Shown piece by piece: positions 45,509 through 54,483 of a DNA stretch of 64,000 nt. The notes under the pieces were generated by a model. The model made no database searches and had not been told where the DNA came from. It saw only the letters and a list, made by a program, of their open reading frames with translations. Origin of the DNA: Pseudomonadota bacterium (GTDB taxonomy: Bacteria > Pseudomonadota > Gammaproteobacteria > Steroidobacterales > Steroidobacteraceae); assembly GCA_037200975.1 (NCBI GenBank), contig JBBCGI010000001.1:2170001-2234000 (forward strand), read 5' to 3'. Position numbers and translations under genes: made by a program. Each line of letters begins with the position of its first letter. Within the stretch, counting starts at the first letter, position 1.

Positions 45509-45852
45509 GGCTGTTGCGCCAGGTCGAAGATTTTTTCGGCGGGTATCCATTTCTGGCCGCGCGTGGCCCAGGGAAGCGCCTGCTGAAAATTCCACATCAG
45601 TTTCTCCCAGGCTTGCACATCCGGGTTTGCGGCGTCCGCCGCGGCCTTCGCGGCCAGAGAGAACTGCGGCGTGACGTCCATGATCATGAACAGCCGGTTG
45701 CCGCACAGGTGAATCTCGAGCGCGCCGATGCCGGCGGCGCGGATCGAACGCGTGACGGCGGCGGGCGGCGCGCCGGGCTCGTGCCACTTTTTGTAGGCCT
45801 CGATGAGACCGGGGTCGTTCTTGAGATCGAGCGCGAAACACAGGCGTTGCAT
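45505..45852 (-). CDS. L-rhamnose mutarotase-like protein (RhaM/DUF718 fold)
   Basis: A 115-residue protein with the compact ferredoxin-like fold of L-rhamnose/L-fucose mutarotases. Motifs: MQRLCFALDLKNDPGLIEAY, YKKWHEPGAPPAAVTRSIRA, the strand ALEIHLCGNRLFMIMD, and PDVQAWEKLMWNFQQALPWA with the terminal GQKWIPAEKIFDL. It interconverts sugar anomers. It is divergent from the GH3 gene, consistent with a sugar-using locus. Which sugar is not readable. Its stop overlaps the dacB start by ATGA. Confidence 0.82.
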   Translation of the reverse strand: MQRLCFALDLKNDPGLIEAYKKWHEPGAPPAAVTRSIRAAGIGALEIHLCGNRLFMIMDVTPQFSLAAKAAADAANPDVQAWEKLMWNFQQALPWATRGQKWIPAEKIFDLAQQP

Positions 45853-45947
45853 GCGGCAAGTGTGCCGCTTCGGAGCCGTGAATTCATGTGCCGGCCTGCA
45901 AATGTTTCGGGTAGATTCCGCAGACCTCAAACGGGGGAGATGCGAAC

Positions 45948-48242
45948 TTGTCGAGCCCTTTGCGTCACGCGGCCGTGGCCTTCCTTGCTGTCGCCTTCCT
46001 GTCCTGCGCAAGTCACGCCCTAGCCCAGGCCGTCGCGCGTCCCGAGGCGCTGCTCAAGAAGATGACGCTCGACGAAAAGATCGGTCAGCTGGTGCAACGC
46101 GCTGGCGGGCGCAGCAAGGCGCTCAACTCGCGGCTCGACGATGCCGAACTGGAACGCGTGCGCGTCGGTGCCGTCGGTTCCTACCTGCATGTCGCGGGCG
46201 CCGAACCGCTGGCGAAATTGCAGAAAGTCGCGGTCGGGGAATCGCGCCTCGGCATTCCGCTGTTGTTCGCCATGGATGTGGTGCACGGCTACCGGACCAT
46301 CTTCCCGGTGCCGCTGGCGATGGCAGCTACCTGGGCGCCAGAAAGCGAGGAGCGCGCGGCGCGGGTCGCGGCGGATGAAGCCACCTCCGCCGGGCTGCAC
46401 TGGACGTTCGCCCCGATGATCGACATCGCGCGCGATCCGCGCTGGGGCCGCATCGTCGAGGGCGCGGGTGAAGACCCGTATCTTGGCGCGCGCATGGCGG
46501 TCGCGCAGGTCAATGGATACCAGGGCGGCAACAGCCTGCGGCCGGGGTCGTTGATGGCCACCGCGAAACATTTCGGCGCGTACGGCGCGCCGATCGGCGG
46601 CCGCGATTACAACACCGCGGATCTCTCCGAACGCACGCTGCAGGAGGTCTATCTACCGCCGTTCTACGCGGCCGCGCGTGCCGGCGCCGGATCGTTCATG
46701 GCGGCGTTCAATGACATCGCCGGCGTGCCGACCACCGCGAACCGGGACCTGTTGCGCGGCCTGCTGCGCGAACGCTGGGGCTGGCAGGGCTTGATGGTCA
46801 GCGACTGGGGCGCCATCGGCGAACTGCTCAATCACGGCGTCGCGGCGGATCGCGCGGCGGCCGGGGTGCTCGCGCTGGATGCGTCCGTCGACATGGACAT
46901 GGTCGGCGGCGTGTACGCCGAGGATCTGAAGACCGCCATCGCCAAAGACAAGCTGCGGCTCAAACTACTGGACGAGGCGGTGCTGCGCATCCTGCGTGTG
47001 AAGGAGCAGCTCGGGTTGTTCGACAATCCAATGCAGTACAACGATGTCGCACGCGAAGCCCGCGAGCTTGCGTCGCCGGAGCATCGCGAAGCGGCGCGCG
47101 CGGTCGCGCGGCAGTCGATCGTATTGCTCAAGAACGATGGCAAGCTGCTGCCGCTGCGCTCCGACAAGCTGCGCACACTGGCGGTCATCGGCGCGCTGGC
47201 CACCGACGGCCTGTCGGCGCTCGGCTCGTGGCGCGCGCAGGGCAAGGCGGAGGAAGTCGTCACCGTCCTGCAGGGAATAACGGCCGCCGCGCCGCGGTCG
47301 CTCAAGGTCATCACCGCGCCCGGCGCGGACCCGCGCACTGCCGATCTGTCGGCCATTTCGTGGGCGGTGAAGATCGCCAAAAGCGCCGACGCCACGGTGC
47401 TGGTGATCGGCGAGGACTACGATCTGTCGGGCGAAGCGCGCAGCCGTTCGAGTCTCGAGCTGCCGGCGAGCCAGCTCGAGCTCGCGCGCCAGGTGCTGGC
47501 CGTCGGCAAACCCGTGGTGGTGGTGCTCGCCAACGGCAGGCCGCTCGCGATGTCCTGGCTGGCGGAACAGGCGCCCGCGATTCTCGAGACGTGGATGTTA
47601 GGTGTCGAAGGCGGCAACGCGGTCGCGGACGTGTTGTTTGGTCAGTATTCGCCCGCGGGCCGGCTGCCCGCGGCATTTCCGCGTGTCTCGGCCGCGGTGC
47701 CGTTCAACTACGCAGGCAATCCGACCGGCCGGCCCGCCGATGCCGATCTGGCCAAGGACACGGTGCGGTTCCACGACCTGCCGATCACGCCGCTGTATCC
47801 ATTCGGCCATGGCCTTTCCTACAGCGAGTTCCGCTACGGCGATCTCGCGCAGAGCACCGGGACCGTCGGCCCTGGCGAACGCGTCGACATCTCCATCACC
47901 GTCGAAAACACCGGCGGGGTCGCGAGCGACGAGGTCGTCCAGCTTTATGTCCGCGACCCGGTTGCGACGGTGGCGCGGCCGGTGCTCGAACTGCGCGGCT
48001 TCAAGCGCGTGGACCTCGCGGCCGGTGCCCGCAAGCGCATAACGTTCAGCCTGACGCCCGAACAACTGGCATTCTGGAGCCCGCGTGGACAGTGGCTCAT
48101 CGAAGCGGGCCGCATCGATTTCTGGATTGGCGCGTCGTCCGCGGACCTGCGCGCCAGCGGTTCGTTCGAGATAACAAAAACACACGCGGGCACCGCGCCA
48201 GCGGCGGCGCTGGCCACGCGGGTGACGGTTTCAAACTACTGA
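45948..48242 (+). CDS. bglX: periplasmic glycoside hydrolase family 3 beta-glucosidase
   Basis: A 764-residue exported enzyme, nearly the same length as E. coli BglX (765). A signal peptide (LSSPLRHAAVAFLAVAFLSC to ALA) precedes the GH3 N-terminal TIM barrel (nucleophile Asp in LMVSDWGAIGELLNHG), the GH3 C-terminal alpha/beta domain (VVVLANGRPLAM, GGNAVADVLFGQYSPAGRLP) and a fibronectin III-like domain (VDISITVENTGGVASDEVVQLYV). Start is TTG at 45948 with GGGGGAGA upstream; no earlier or later ATG gives a signal peptide. It heads a three-gene operon with the lactonase and GntP genes (gaps 13 and 28 bp). Confidence 0.92.
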   Translation: MSSPLRHAAVAFLAVAFLSCASHALAQAVARPEALLKKMTLDEKIGQLVQRAGGRSKALNSRLDDAELERVRVGAVGSYLHVAGAEPLAKLQKVAVGESRLGIPLLFAMDVVHGYRTIFPVPLAMAATWAPESEERAARVAADEATSAGLHWTFAPMIDIARDPRWGRIVEGAGEDPYLGARMAVAQVNGYQGGNSLRPGSLMATAKHFGAYGAPIGGRDYNTADLSERTLQEVYLPPFYAAARAGAGSFMAAFNDIAGVPTTANRDLLRGLLRERWGWQGLMVSDWGAIGELLNHGVAADRAAAGVLALDASVDMDMVGGVYAEDLKTAIAKDKLRLKLLDEAVLRILRVKEQLGLFDNPMQYNDVAREARELASPEHREAARAVARQSIVLLKNDGKLLPLRSDKLRTLAVIGALATDGLSALGSWRAQGKAEEVVTVLQGITAAAPRSLKVITAPGADPRTADLSAISWAVKIAKSADATVLVIGEDYDLSGEARSRSSLELPASQLELARQVLAVGKPVVVVLANGRPLAMSWLAEQAPAILETWMLGVEGGNAVADVLFGQYSPAGRLPAAFPRVSAAVPFNYAGNPTGRPADADLAKDTVRFHDLPITPLYPFGHGLSYSEFRYGDLAQSTGTVGPGERVDISITVENTGGVASDEVVQLYVRDPVATVARPVLELRGFKRVDLAAGARKRITFSLTPEQLAFWSPRGQWLIEAGRIDFWIGASSADLRASGSFEITKTHAGTAPAAALATRVTVSNY

Positions 48243-48255
48243 CGAGGGGGTTTCC

Positions 48256-49311
48256 ATGAGGAATTTTTCCGGCACGAGCTCGGGATTGGGTGTGCTCATC
48301 GTCGCGGCCATGGGCGCGGTCGCCTGCGCGGCGACTCCCGTCATGGCGGCGAACCACGCGCCGACCGAAATAACAGATGGCCGCATCGATCGCTGGGATC
48401 CGGCGATGGACGCCATCGTGCCGAAGGACTGGAAAATTGAGAAACTCGCCGAAGGCTTCGGCTGGGCCGAGGGTCCGATCTGGGTGAAGAACGGTGGCTA
48501 TCTACTGTTCACCGACGTGCCCGGCAACAAGATGTGGAAGTGGTCCGAGAAAGGCGGCCTCGAGAAATTCCTGGACCCTTCCGGCGCGGTGACGTTCGAC
48601 CCGGCGATCTGGCGTGAAGCAGGCGCGAACGGACTCGCGATCGATGGGCCCGACAGCATTCTCATCGCGGACACCGGCAACCGCGGCATCCAGCGCCTGG
48701 ATCTGAAGACGAAGAAGAAGACGCCGGTCGCGATGACTTTCGAAGGCAAGAAGTTCTCGAGCCCGAACGACGTGACGAAGATGAAGAACGGCGTGGTGTT
48801 CTTCACCGATCCGCCGTACGGCTTCAAGAAGTTCGACGATGCGCCCGAGAAGGAAATCCCGTTCAACGGCGTGTATCGCGCCGGCGCGGACGGCAAAGTC
48901 ACGGTCATCGAGAAGGAGCTGACGCGGCCGAACGGCGTCGCGCTGTCGCCGGACGAGCGCACTTTGTACGTGGCACAGTCCGAAGGCAGCAAGGCGATCA
49001 TCAACGCCTACACGCTGGACAAGGACGGCAACGTCACCGCGAAAAAGCTGTTCCACGACACCACGGATCTCGCCAACGACAAGGCGCCGGGCGCACCGGA
49101 CGGTTTGACCGTGGCCGCCGACGGCACCATCTTCACGAGCGCGCCGGGTGGCGTGCTGGTCTTGTCGAAGGACGGCAAGCGCCTCGGCCGTATCTGGGAC
49201 GGCAAACAAACCGCCAACTGCAAATTCGGCGACGATGGCAAGACGCTGTACATGACCTCGTCCAACATGGTGGCGCGCATCCGCCTCAACATCAAAGGCC
49301 AGGGATTCTAG
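48256..49311 (+). CDS. SMP-30/gluconolactonase family protein (exported)
   Basis: A 351-residue six-bladed beta-propeller of the SMP-30/gluconolactonase/LRE-like group with a signal peptide (MRNFSGTSSGLGVLIVAAMG to VMA). Recognisable blades: GFGWAEGPIWV, SPNDVTKMKNGVVFFTDPPYG and LTRPNGVALSPDERTLYVAQSE, whose N and D residues usually hold Ca2+ or another divalent ion. It would open sugar lactones (for example glucono-delta-lactone) in the periplasm. It sits between a beta-glucosidase and a gluconate-type permease, which fits conversion of released glucose to gluconate. The oxidase step is not in this window. Confidence 0.87.
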   Translation: MRNFSGTSSGLGVLIVAAMGAVACAATPVMAANHAPTEITDGRIDRWDPAMDAIVPKDWKIEKLAEGFGWAEGPIWVKNGGYLLFTDVPGNKMWKWSEKGGLEKFLDPSGAVTFDPAIWREAGANGLAIDGPDSILIADTGNRGIQRLDLKTKKKTPVAMTFEGKKFSSPNDVTKMKNGVVFFTDPPYGFKKFDDAPEKEIPFNGVYRAGADGKVTVIEKELTRPNGVALSPDERTLYVAQSEGSKAIINAYTLDKDGNVTAKKLFHDTTDLANDKAPGAPDGLTVAADGTIFTSAPGGVLVLSKDGKRLGRIWDGKQTANCKFGDDGKTLYMTSSNMVARIRLNIKGQGF

Positions 49312-49339
49312 ATCCCGGCCAATAGTTAGAGGGGGCGTC

Positions 49340-50647
49340 ATGGAAATCTGGTACGTATTCGGCTCGATCGTTTTACTCGTGCTGCTGATCAGCTGGGGGA
49401 AGGTGCAGCCGTTCCTCGCATTCCTCGTGGCCTCGTCGGTCGCGGCGATCCTTCTGGGGTTGCCGATCGACAAAGTGCCGGGCGTGCTGGAAAAAGGCGT
49501 CGGCAACATCCTCGGCGGGTTGCTGGGAATCGTCTGCATCGGCGCCATGTTCGGCAAACTGGTCGCCAACAGCGGCGCCGCGCAGAAGATCGCCATGGTG
49601 CTGATGCGCGTGTTCGGCGAGAAACACCTCACGTGGGCGATGATGTTCACTGGTTTCCTGGTCGGCATCCCGCTGTTCTACAACGTGGGCTTCGTGCTGC
49701 TGGTGCCGCTGGTGTTCTCGGTGGTGCAGCAGACCAAGGTGCCGCCCATTTACCTCGGCATCCCGATGTTCGCGTCGTTGTCGGTGACGCACGGCTACCT
49801 GCCGCCGCATCCGGCGCCGACCGCGATGCTGCCGATGTTCGGCGCCGACATCGGCACGACCATCTTCTACGGCATCCTGGTGGGGCTGCCCGCGATGATC
49901 TGCGCCGGGCCGCTGTACGCCCGGTTGTTCCGCAACGTGAAGTCGAATCCCATCACGTTGTTCGTCGCGCCGCTCAAGCCCGAGAACGAGCTGCCGAGCG
50001 CGTTCAACTGCTTCGCCAGCGCGCTGCTGCCGGTGGGGCTGATCACCTGCTCGATGGCGGTCTCGCTGGCGCCGGACAACCTGCAGCCACTGCTCAAGTT
50101 CGTCACCAATCCGCTCATCGTGATGTTGATCGCGCTGGCCGTTGCGACGTACACGCTCGGCCTGGCGCGCGGCATGAAGATCCAGCCGCTGATGGACGAC
50201 TACGGCAACTCGGTGAAGGACATCGCGGTGATCCTGCTGATCATCGCCGGCGCGGGCACGCTGAAAGAGGTGTTCGTGGCGACCGGCGTCGACAAGAACA
50301 TCTCCGACCTGCTCACGGGAATCTCGATCGATCCGCTGGTGCTTGGCTGGCTGATCGCCGGCGTGATCCGCGTGTCGTTAGGCTCGGCCACGGTGGCCGG
50401 CATGACGGCCGCGGGGTTGATGGCGCCGGTCGTGGCCAACGCGCATGTCGATCCGAACCTCATGGTGCTCGCGGTCGGCGCCGGTAGTTTGATGTTCTCG
50501 CACGTCAACGATTCGGGCTTCTGGATGGCGAAGGAATACTTCAACCTGTCGCTCAAGGACACCATCCTGAGCTGGACGCTCATGGAAGGCATCGTCGGGG
50601 TCGTCGGCATCACCGGCGTGTTGATTCTGGAGGCCATCATCACCTAG
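49340..50647 (+). CDS. GntP family gluconate:H+ symporter
   Basis: A 435-residue permease with about 12-14 hydrophobic helices. GntP signatures include GIPLFYNVGFVLLVPLVFSV, the motif LPPHPAPTAM and MFSHVNDSGFWMAKEYF near the C-terminus. Substrates are gluconate and related aldonates. It is third gene of the GH3-SMP30-GntP operon. After the stop lie GC-rich hairpins (50648-50690) without a T-run. Confidence 0.9.
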   Translation: MEIWYVFGSIVLLVLLISWGKVQPFLAFLVASSVAAILLGLPIDKVPGVLEKGVGNILGGLLGIVCIGAMFGKLVANSGAAQKIAMVLMRVFGEKHLTWAMMFTGFLVGIPLFYNVGFVLLVPLVFSVVQQTKVPPIYLGIPMFASLSVTHGYLPPHPAPTAMLPMFGADIGTTIFYGILVGLPAMICAGPLYARLFRNVKSNPITLFVAPLKPENELPSAFNCFASALLPVGLITCSMAVSLAPDNLQPLLKFVTNPLIVMLIALAVATYTLGLARGMKIQPLMDDYGNSVKDIAVILLIIAGAGTLKEVFVATGVDKNISDLLTGISIDPLVLGWLIAGVIRVSLGSATVAGMTAAGLMAPVVANAHVDPNLMVLAVGAGSLMFSHVNDSGFWMAKEYFNLSLKDTILSWTLMEGIVGVVGITGVLILEAIIT

Positions 50648-51009
50648 CAGCCGGCCGGCGCTTCCCGGGCCGGCGAAAAGCCGGCATGAGGCAGGTGTCA
50701 TGAACCGGGAATTCATGACAGATACTGCTGTAACAACCAGAAGCTGCGACCCGGAGCAGTCAGATGATTTCACGCCGGCCGCCTTACATACCGAAAGGCC
50801 GCTCGCCCAGGTTTACAGCCTGCGCGACGCGGCCACTTCCGCTGCACTCCACGCCGCCCTCCTGGCTGAAGAGCATCGGATTGCGCCGCTCCTGCAATGC
50901 CGCGTCGAGACCCAGGCCGCGTGTGCCCGCGGCGGCCGCGCGCTCGAGAGATCCGCTTTGCTGATGAAGGTATATTCGGTGCCGACCCGGCCGGCATCCG
51001 ATTATTCGG
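50648..51009. other. 362-bp intergenic region with hairpins and a 25-bp inverted repeat
   Basis: Between gntP and the convergent aldo/keto reductase. It contains a GC-rich structured block (GCCGGC-GAAAA-GCCGGC stem-loop near 50671-50686), then the perfect inverted repeat TGTCATGAA-N7-TTCATGACA at 50696-50720. A weak 110-codon open frame starts inside the repeat at 50700 and runs into the 3' end of the reductase gene. Its composition is Arg/Ala-rich with no recognisable domain. I do not call it a gene. Confidence 0.6.
50696..50720. promoter_or_regulatory. 25-bp inverted repeat (TGTCATGAA / TTCATGACA)
   Basis: Perfect 9-bp arms with a 7-bp spacer CCGGGAA, 49 bp after the gntP stop. It could be an operator for an unseen small gene to its right, or an RNA hairpin ending the GH3 operon; there is no T-tract. 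The arms contain ATG, so a start codon at 50700 would be hidden in the stem. Confidence 0.35.
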
Positions 51010-51996
51010 CTACTTCAGTGCGGCCTCGATAGCCGCCAATTCGCTGGCTGAAAAAGCCAGATTGTTGAGCGCCCCGACCGCCTCTTCCACGTGCGCGACC
51101 TTGCTCGCGCCGATCAGCGAGGACGTGACCACCTTGTGCCGCAGGGTCCAGGCCACCGCGAGCTGAGCCAGCGATTGCCCGCGTGATTTGGCGATCTCGT
51201 TGAGCTGCTTCACCTTCTCCACTTTCGCCGGCGTGATGGATTCCGGGTTGAGCGAGGTGTGCTTCGCCGCGCGCGAACCTTCGGGAATCCCGTTCAGGTA
51301 CTTGTTCGACAGCAGGCCCTGGGCCAGCGGCGAGAACACGATGCAGCCCATGCGCTGCTTGTCGAGCTCGGCGATGAGGCCGTCCTCGATCCAGCGGTTG
51401 AACATGCTGTAGCTGGGCTGGTGGATCAGGCAGGGAGTGCCGAGCGATTTGAGGATGGCCGCGGCCCGCGCGGTCTGTTCGGCGTTGTAACTCGAGATGC
51501 CGGCGTACAAGGCGCGGCCCGAGCGGACGATGTAATCCAGCGCGCCCATCGTCTCCTCGAGCGGCGTGTCCGGGTCGAAGCGATGGCTGTAGAAGATGTC
51601 GACGTACTTCAACCCCATGCGCGCCAGCGACTGGTCGCAGCTCGCCACGAGATATTTGCGCGAACCCCATTCGCCATATGGACCCGGCCACATGAGGTAG
51701 CCGGCTTTCGACGAGATGATCATCTCGTCGCGGAACGGCATGAAATCCTTGCGCATCAGCGCGCCGAAAGTTTCCTCCGCGGAACCGGGCGACGGGCCAT
51801 AGTTGTTAGCCAGGTCGAAATGCGTGATGCCGAGATCGAACGCGCGGCGCGCGATGGTGCGGCCATTCTGGAACACGTCGACGTCGCCGAAGTTGTGCCA
51901 CAGACCGAGCGAGACGGCCGGCAGCCGCACGCCGCTCGCGCCCACGCGGTTGTAACGCATCGATTTGTAACGCGAATCGGCGGGCAGGTAATCCAT
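51010..51996 (-). CDS. aldo/keto reductase, YghZ / L-glyceraldehyde 3-phosphate reductase type
   Basis: A 328-residue NADPH-dependent TIM-barrel oxidoreductase. Catalytic tetrad elements: HFDLANNYGPSPGSAEE (Asp, Tyr), SSKAGYLMWPGPYG (Lys) and FYSHRFDPDTPLEETM (His). The loop AGYLMWPGPYGEWGSRKYL is characteristic of the YghZ/Kv-beta-like AKR14 group, which reduces short aldehydes. Start is ATG at 51996; the upstream anchor-B gene ends 10 bp before, so they may be cotranscribed. Confidence 0.88.
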   Translation of the reverse strand: MDYLPADSRYKSMRYNRVGASGVRLPAVSLGLWHNFGDVDVFQNGRTIARRAFDLGITHFDLANNYGPSPGSAEETFGALMRKDFMPFRDEMIISSKAGYLMWPGPYGEWGSRKYLVASCDQSLARMGLKYVDIFYSHRFDPDTPLEETMGALDYIVRSGRALYAGISSYNAEQTARAAAILKSLGTPCLIHQPSYSMFNRWIEDGLIAELDKQRMGCIVFSPLAQGLLSNKYLNGIPEGSRAAKHTSLNPESITPAKVEKVKQLNEIAKSRGQSLAQLAVAWTLRHKVVTSSLIGASKVAHVEEAVGALNNLAFSASELAAIEAALK

Positions 51997-52006
51997 CGGG
52001 ACGCTC

Positions 52007-53782
52007 TCAGCTGCGGAATTTGCGGGCGCGTAACATCGCGAACCCGGCCAACAAAATCAAGGCCGCGAGATCGAACGCTCCGCCACCACCACCGCCACCG
52101 CTGCCTCCACCCTGCACGGGCGGCTGTGGATTCACCACGACCGGCGGCGCCGGCGGCGGCTGGATCTCGTTCTTGCGCAGCAGGAACAAGCCGTTTTCGA
52201 TGTCGCTGACGAGGATCGTGCCCGAGGGCAGGAAGGGATAAACACCCCAGGCGCCGTCGGTACCGGCGGAATTCGCCGCCGGCGTCAGGTACGTGTCGAA
52301 CGAGCCCACCTCCGTCAACGCACGTGGATTGGTCGAATCGAATATCACGAGGCCGCGCTTGTAGTGCGACACGTAGTAACGGTTGCCGATGTTGTAGCCG
52401 TTGTGATCGGTCGCACCAGTCGCGCCGAGGTACGACGTCACCATGCTCGGCGCGCGCAGGTCCGCGATGTCGAGCGTGTAGATGTGTGTGTTGAGCGCGC
52501 GGCGCAGTTCGTCGAGCTCGTCGTGCACGACGATGAAGCGATTGTCCGCGGTCGGCCAGCCCGAGTGGGTGTAACTCGCGGTGGGATAGCCGGTGGTGCT
52601 GAGGCGCACGGGCGCGGCCTTGTCCGTCACATCCCACAGGTCCACGGTGGTCTCGTTGAAATCCACCAGCACTTCGCAGGGGTTGTGCGCCTGCGCGCAC
52701 TGCGTCGTACGGTTGTCCGTGATCAACATGGACGTGGAGTCGTGCATGTAGCCATTGCCGGCGGGCGATGGAGTCACCAGATGCGGGTTCACCGGATCGA
52801 CCAGGTCATAGATGCGGAACGCGCCGCCCGAAATGTTCGCCCCCGCGATGTATAGATAGGCCTGCTGGTTGGGCAGCGCCGCCATCGTCGCGTAGTCCAC
52901 GTTCGAGATGTACAACGTGTGCGAGGTGCTGAAGTCGGCGAGCGTGTTGGCGAGTGTCACGCTGGCGGGCAGATTGGAGAGATCGATGATCTGCAGGCCA
53001 CCGCCCGGCGCTTCGGTGGTGATGTAGGCGTAGGCGCGGTGCGGGCCACCGTTCACGCCCGGCAGCTGGTAGACCTTCACTTCGCGCCACAACGACTGGT
53101 TGCCCGGAATGTTCCCGACCTGCACGGGCGCGCCCGGCACGGTGACGTCGAACACCGCAGTGCCGTTGCGATGGCCGACCACCGCGTATTCGCGGCCGTC
53201 ATCCTGGTCGACGAAACCCCACAGGTTGCTGGCGCTGATCGGCTGGGTCGCGAATTCCTGCAGCTGTACCTGCGCGAGGTAGTCGATGTTGTGGCATGGA
53301 AAGGTGCCGGCAACGCCGTTCGTGCAGCCGGTAGGCGCGAGTAGTTTGGCCATGACGACGCGCGGCAGCGTATTGCCGTTGGCGTCGAGCACGACGAAGC
53401 CATGCGCGATGAAGTTGTTGCGGAACTGATCCGGCACGCCCGTGACGCGGGTCTGGTTGGTCTCGGCGTCCTGGATGTGGAAGTGATCCTCGGCGGAATA
53501 GCCGCCGCGCACGCCTTCTTTGCCCAGCAGCAGGTTCTCGACGTCGATGCCCGACACGTCATAGGTGCCGGAGGCGATCTTGATCGCATCGCCGGGGCCG
53601 ACGCGGGTCAACGCATATTGCAGCGTGCGGCAGGGGCGGTGATTGCTGTCGCAGTTGCCGAAGTCGAAACCGCCGGACGCGACGAAACGGGTGCCGACGA
53701 CATCGTCATGGCCTTGCACGAGACCCGCGGGCAGCAACGCCGCCAGCAGCAGGAATCCACAGGGCAGGTACCGGGTTTTCAT
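52007..53782 (-). CDS. choice-of-anchor B family protein with GlyGly-CTERM sorting tail
   Basis: A 591-residue exported protein. After a signal peptide (MKTRYLPCGFLLLAALLPAG) comes a region with CRTLQYALTRV, then LVIVD-type beta-propeller repeats (YAVVGHRNGTAVFDV, LQIIDLSNLP, AFRIYDLVDPVNP, IYTLDIADLRAPSMV, RGLVIFDSTNPRAL). The C-terminus is a Gly-run, a TM helix (FDLAALILLAGFAMLR) and a basic end (ARKFRS): the GlyGly-CTERM signal recognised by rhombosortase. Such proteins usually leave the cell by type II secretion, in keeping with gspAB in this window. It has 591 residues with paired Cys residues that may form disulfides. Function beyond surface display is unknown. Confidence 0.85.
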   Translation of the reverse strand: MKTRYLPCGFLLLAALLPAGLVQGHDDVVGTRFVASGGFDFGNCDSNHRPCRTLQYALTRVGPGDAIKIASGTYDVSGIDVENLLLGKEGVRGGYSAEDHFHIQDAETNQTRVTGVPDQFRNNFIAHGFVVLDANGNTLPRVVMAKLLAPTGCTNGVAGTFPCHNIDYLAQVQLQEFATQPISASNLWGFVDQDDGREYAVVGHRNGTAVFDVTVPGAPVQVGNIPGNQSLWREVKVYQLPGVNGGPHRAYAYITTEAPGGGLQIIDLSNLPASVTLANTLADFSTSHTLYISNVDYATMAALPNQQAYLYIAGANISGGAFRIYDLVDPVNPHLVTPSPAGNGYMHDSTSMLITDNRTTQCAQAHNPCEVLVDFNETTVDLWDVTDKAAPVRLSTTGYPTASYTHSGWPTADNRFIVVHDELDELRRALNTHIYTLDIADLRAPSMVTSYLGATGATDHNGYNIGNRYYVSHYKRGLVIFDSTNPRALTEVGSFDTYLTPAANSAGTDGAWGVYPFLPSGTILVSDIENGLFLLRKNEIQPPPAPPVVVNPQPPVQGGGSGGGGGGGAFDLAALILLAGFAMLRARKFRS

Positions 53783-53826
53783 GACGCCTCCTCTTCGCAG
53801 TGAGTGGCTTGAGAACCGGCAGCGGT

Positions 53827-54270
53827 TCAACGTGTGATGAGCCAGACACCCGCGCCGAGCAAGCCTACGCCCGCCATGCGGACCAGGGTAATGGGGTGTT
53901 CCGGCAGGCCCAGCCAGCCGAAGTGGTCGATGATCAGCGCGGTGGCGAGCTGGCCCAGCAGCGCCAGCGCCAGCAGGCTCGTGGTTCCGAGCTGCGCGGC
54001 GATCACGGTGGAGCTGGCCACGTAGAAAGCGCCGAACAAGCCACCGAACCAGGCCCACAGCGGCACGCTCGCGAAGGTGTCGCGCGAGGGAATCTCCGTG
54101 CGCGTGACCAGCAACAAGGCGATGAGGCCGAGGATGCCAACCACGAAGCTGATGAGCGCGGCGGTGTTGGCGTTCTGCAGCGTGCGCCGCAACTGCGAAT
54201 TCATGCCGACCTGCACGCTCAGGCCGAACCCGGCGACGATACCGAGCAGGTACGGCAGCAGGCGGGTCAT
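53827..54270 (-). CDS. YdcZ (DUF606) DMT-family transporter
   Basis: A 147-residue integral membrane protein with five hydrophobic helices. MTRLLPYLLGIVAGFGLSVQ, VGMNSQLRRTLQNANTAALISF and the end LVRMAGVGLLGAGVWLITR fit YdcZ/DUF606, half-size members of the drug/metabolite transporter superfamily. Its ATG follows directly on the TAG of the upstream 62-codon gene. Substrate unknown. Confidence 0.82.
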   Translation of the reverse strand: MTRLLPYLLGIVAGFGLSVQVGMNSQLRRTLQNANTAALISFVVGILGLIALLLVTRTEIPSRDTFASVPLWAWFGGLFGAFYVASSTVIAAQLGTTSLLALALLGQLATALIIDHFGWLGLPEHPITLVRMAGVGLLGAGVWLITR

Positions 54271-54459
54271 CTAACTACCTCGCAGCCGCTTGAGCAACTT
54301 CAGGCCCCAGCGGAACTGCGCGATGAATAACACGAAGCGCCAGAAAAGCCGCTTGCTGAGCGAAGCCCGCCGCTGCGGCACGGCGGCGAACACCGCGGCC
54401 CGCGCATCCTGGTGGCGCGCGTCTGCTTTCACGGCATCGACGGGAAGGGTTTCCGGCAT
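54271..54459 (-). CDS. hypothetical basic small protein
   Basis: A 62-residue protein with a Lys/Arg-rich C-terminal amphipathic or membrane-active helix (KRLFWRFVLFIAQFRWGLKL) and a charged N-terminus. It lies between the methyltransferase and ydcZ genes on the same strand, its stop abutting the ydcZ start. The ATG at 54459 lacks a ribosome-binding site, so this is tentative. Confidence 0.4.
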   Translation of the reverse strand: MPETLPVDAVKADARHQDARAAVFAAVPQRRASLSKRLFWRFVLFIAQFRWGLKLLKRLRGS

Positions 54460-54483
54460 GCGCGCGAGTCTACCGCGCGCCGC

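Noticed and set aside
50700-51032. 110-codon frame after gntP
   Set aside because: No ribosome-binding site or domain, start buried in an inverted repeat, and the end overlaps the antisense aldo/keto reductase gene.
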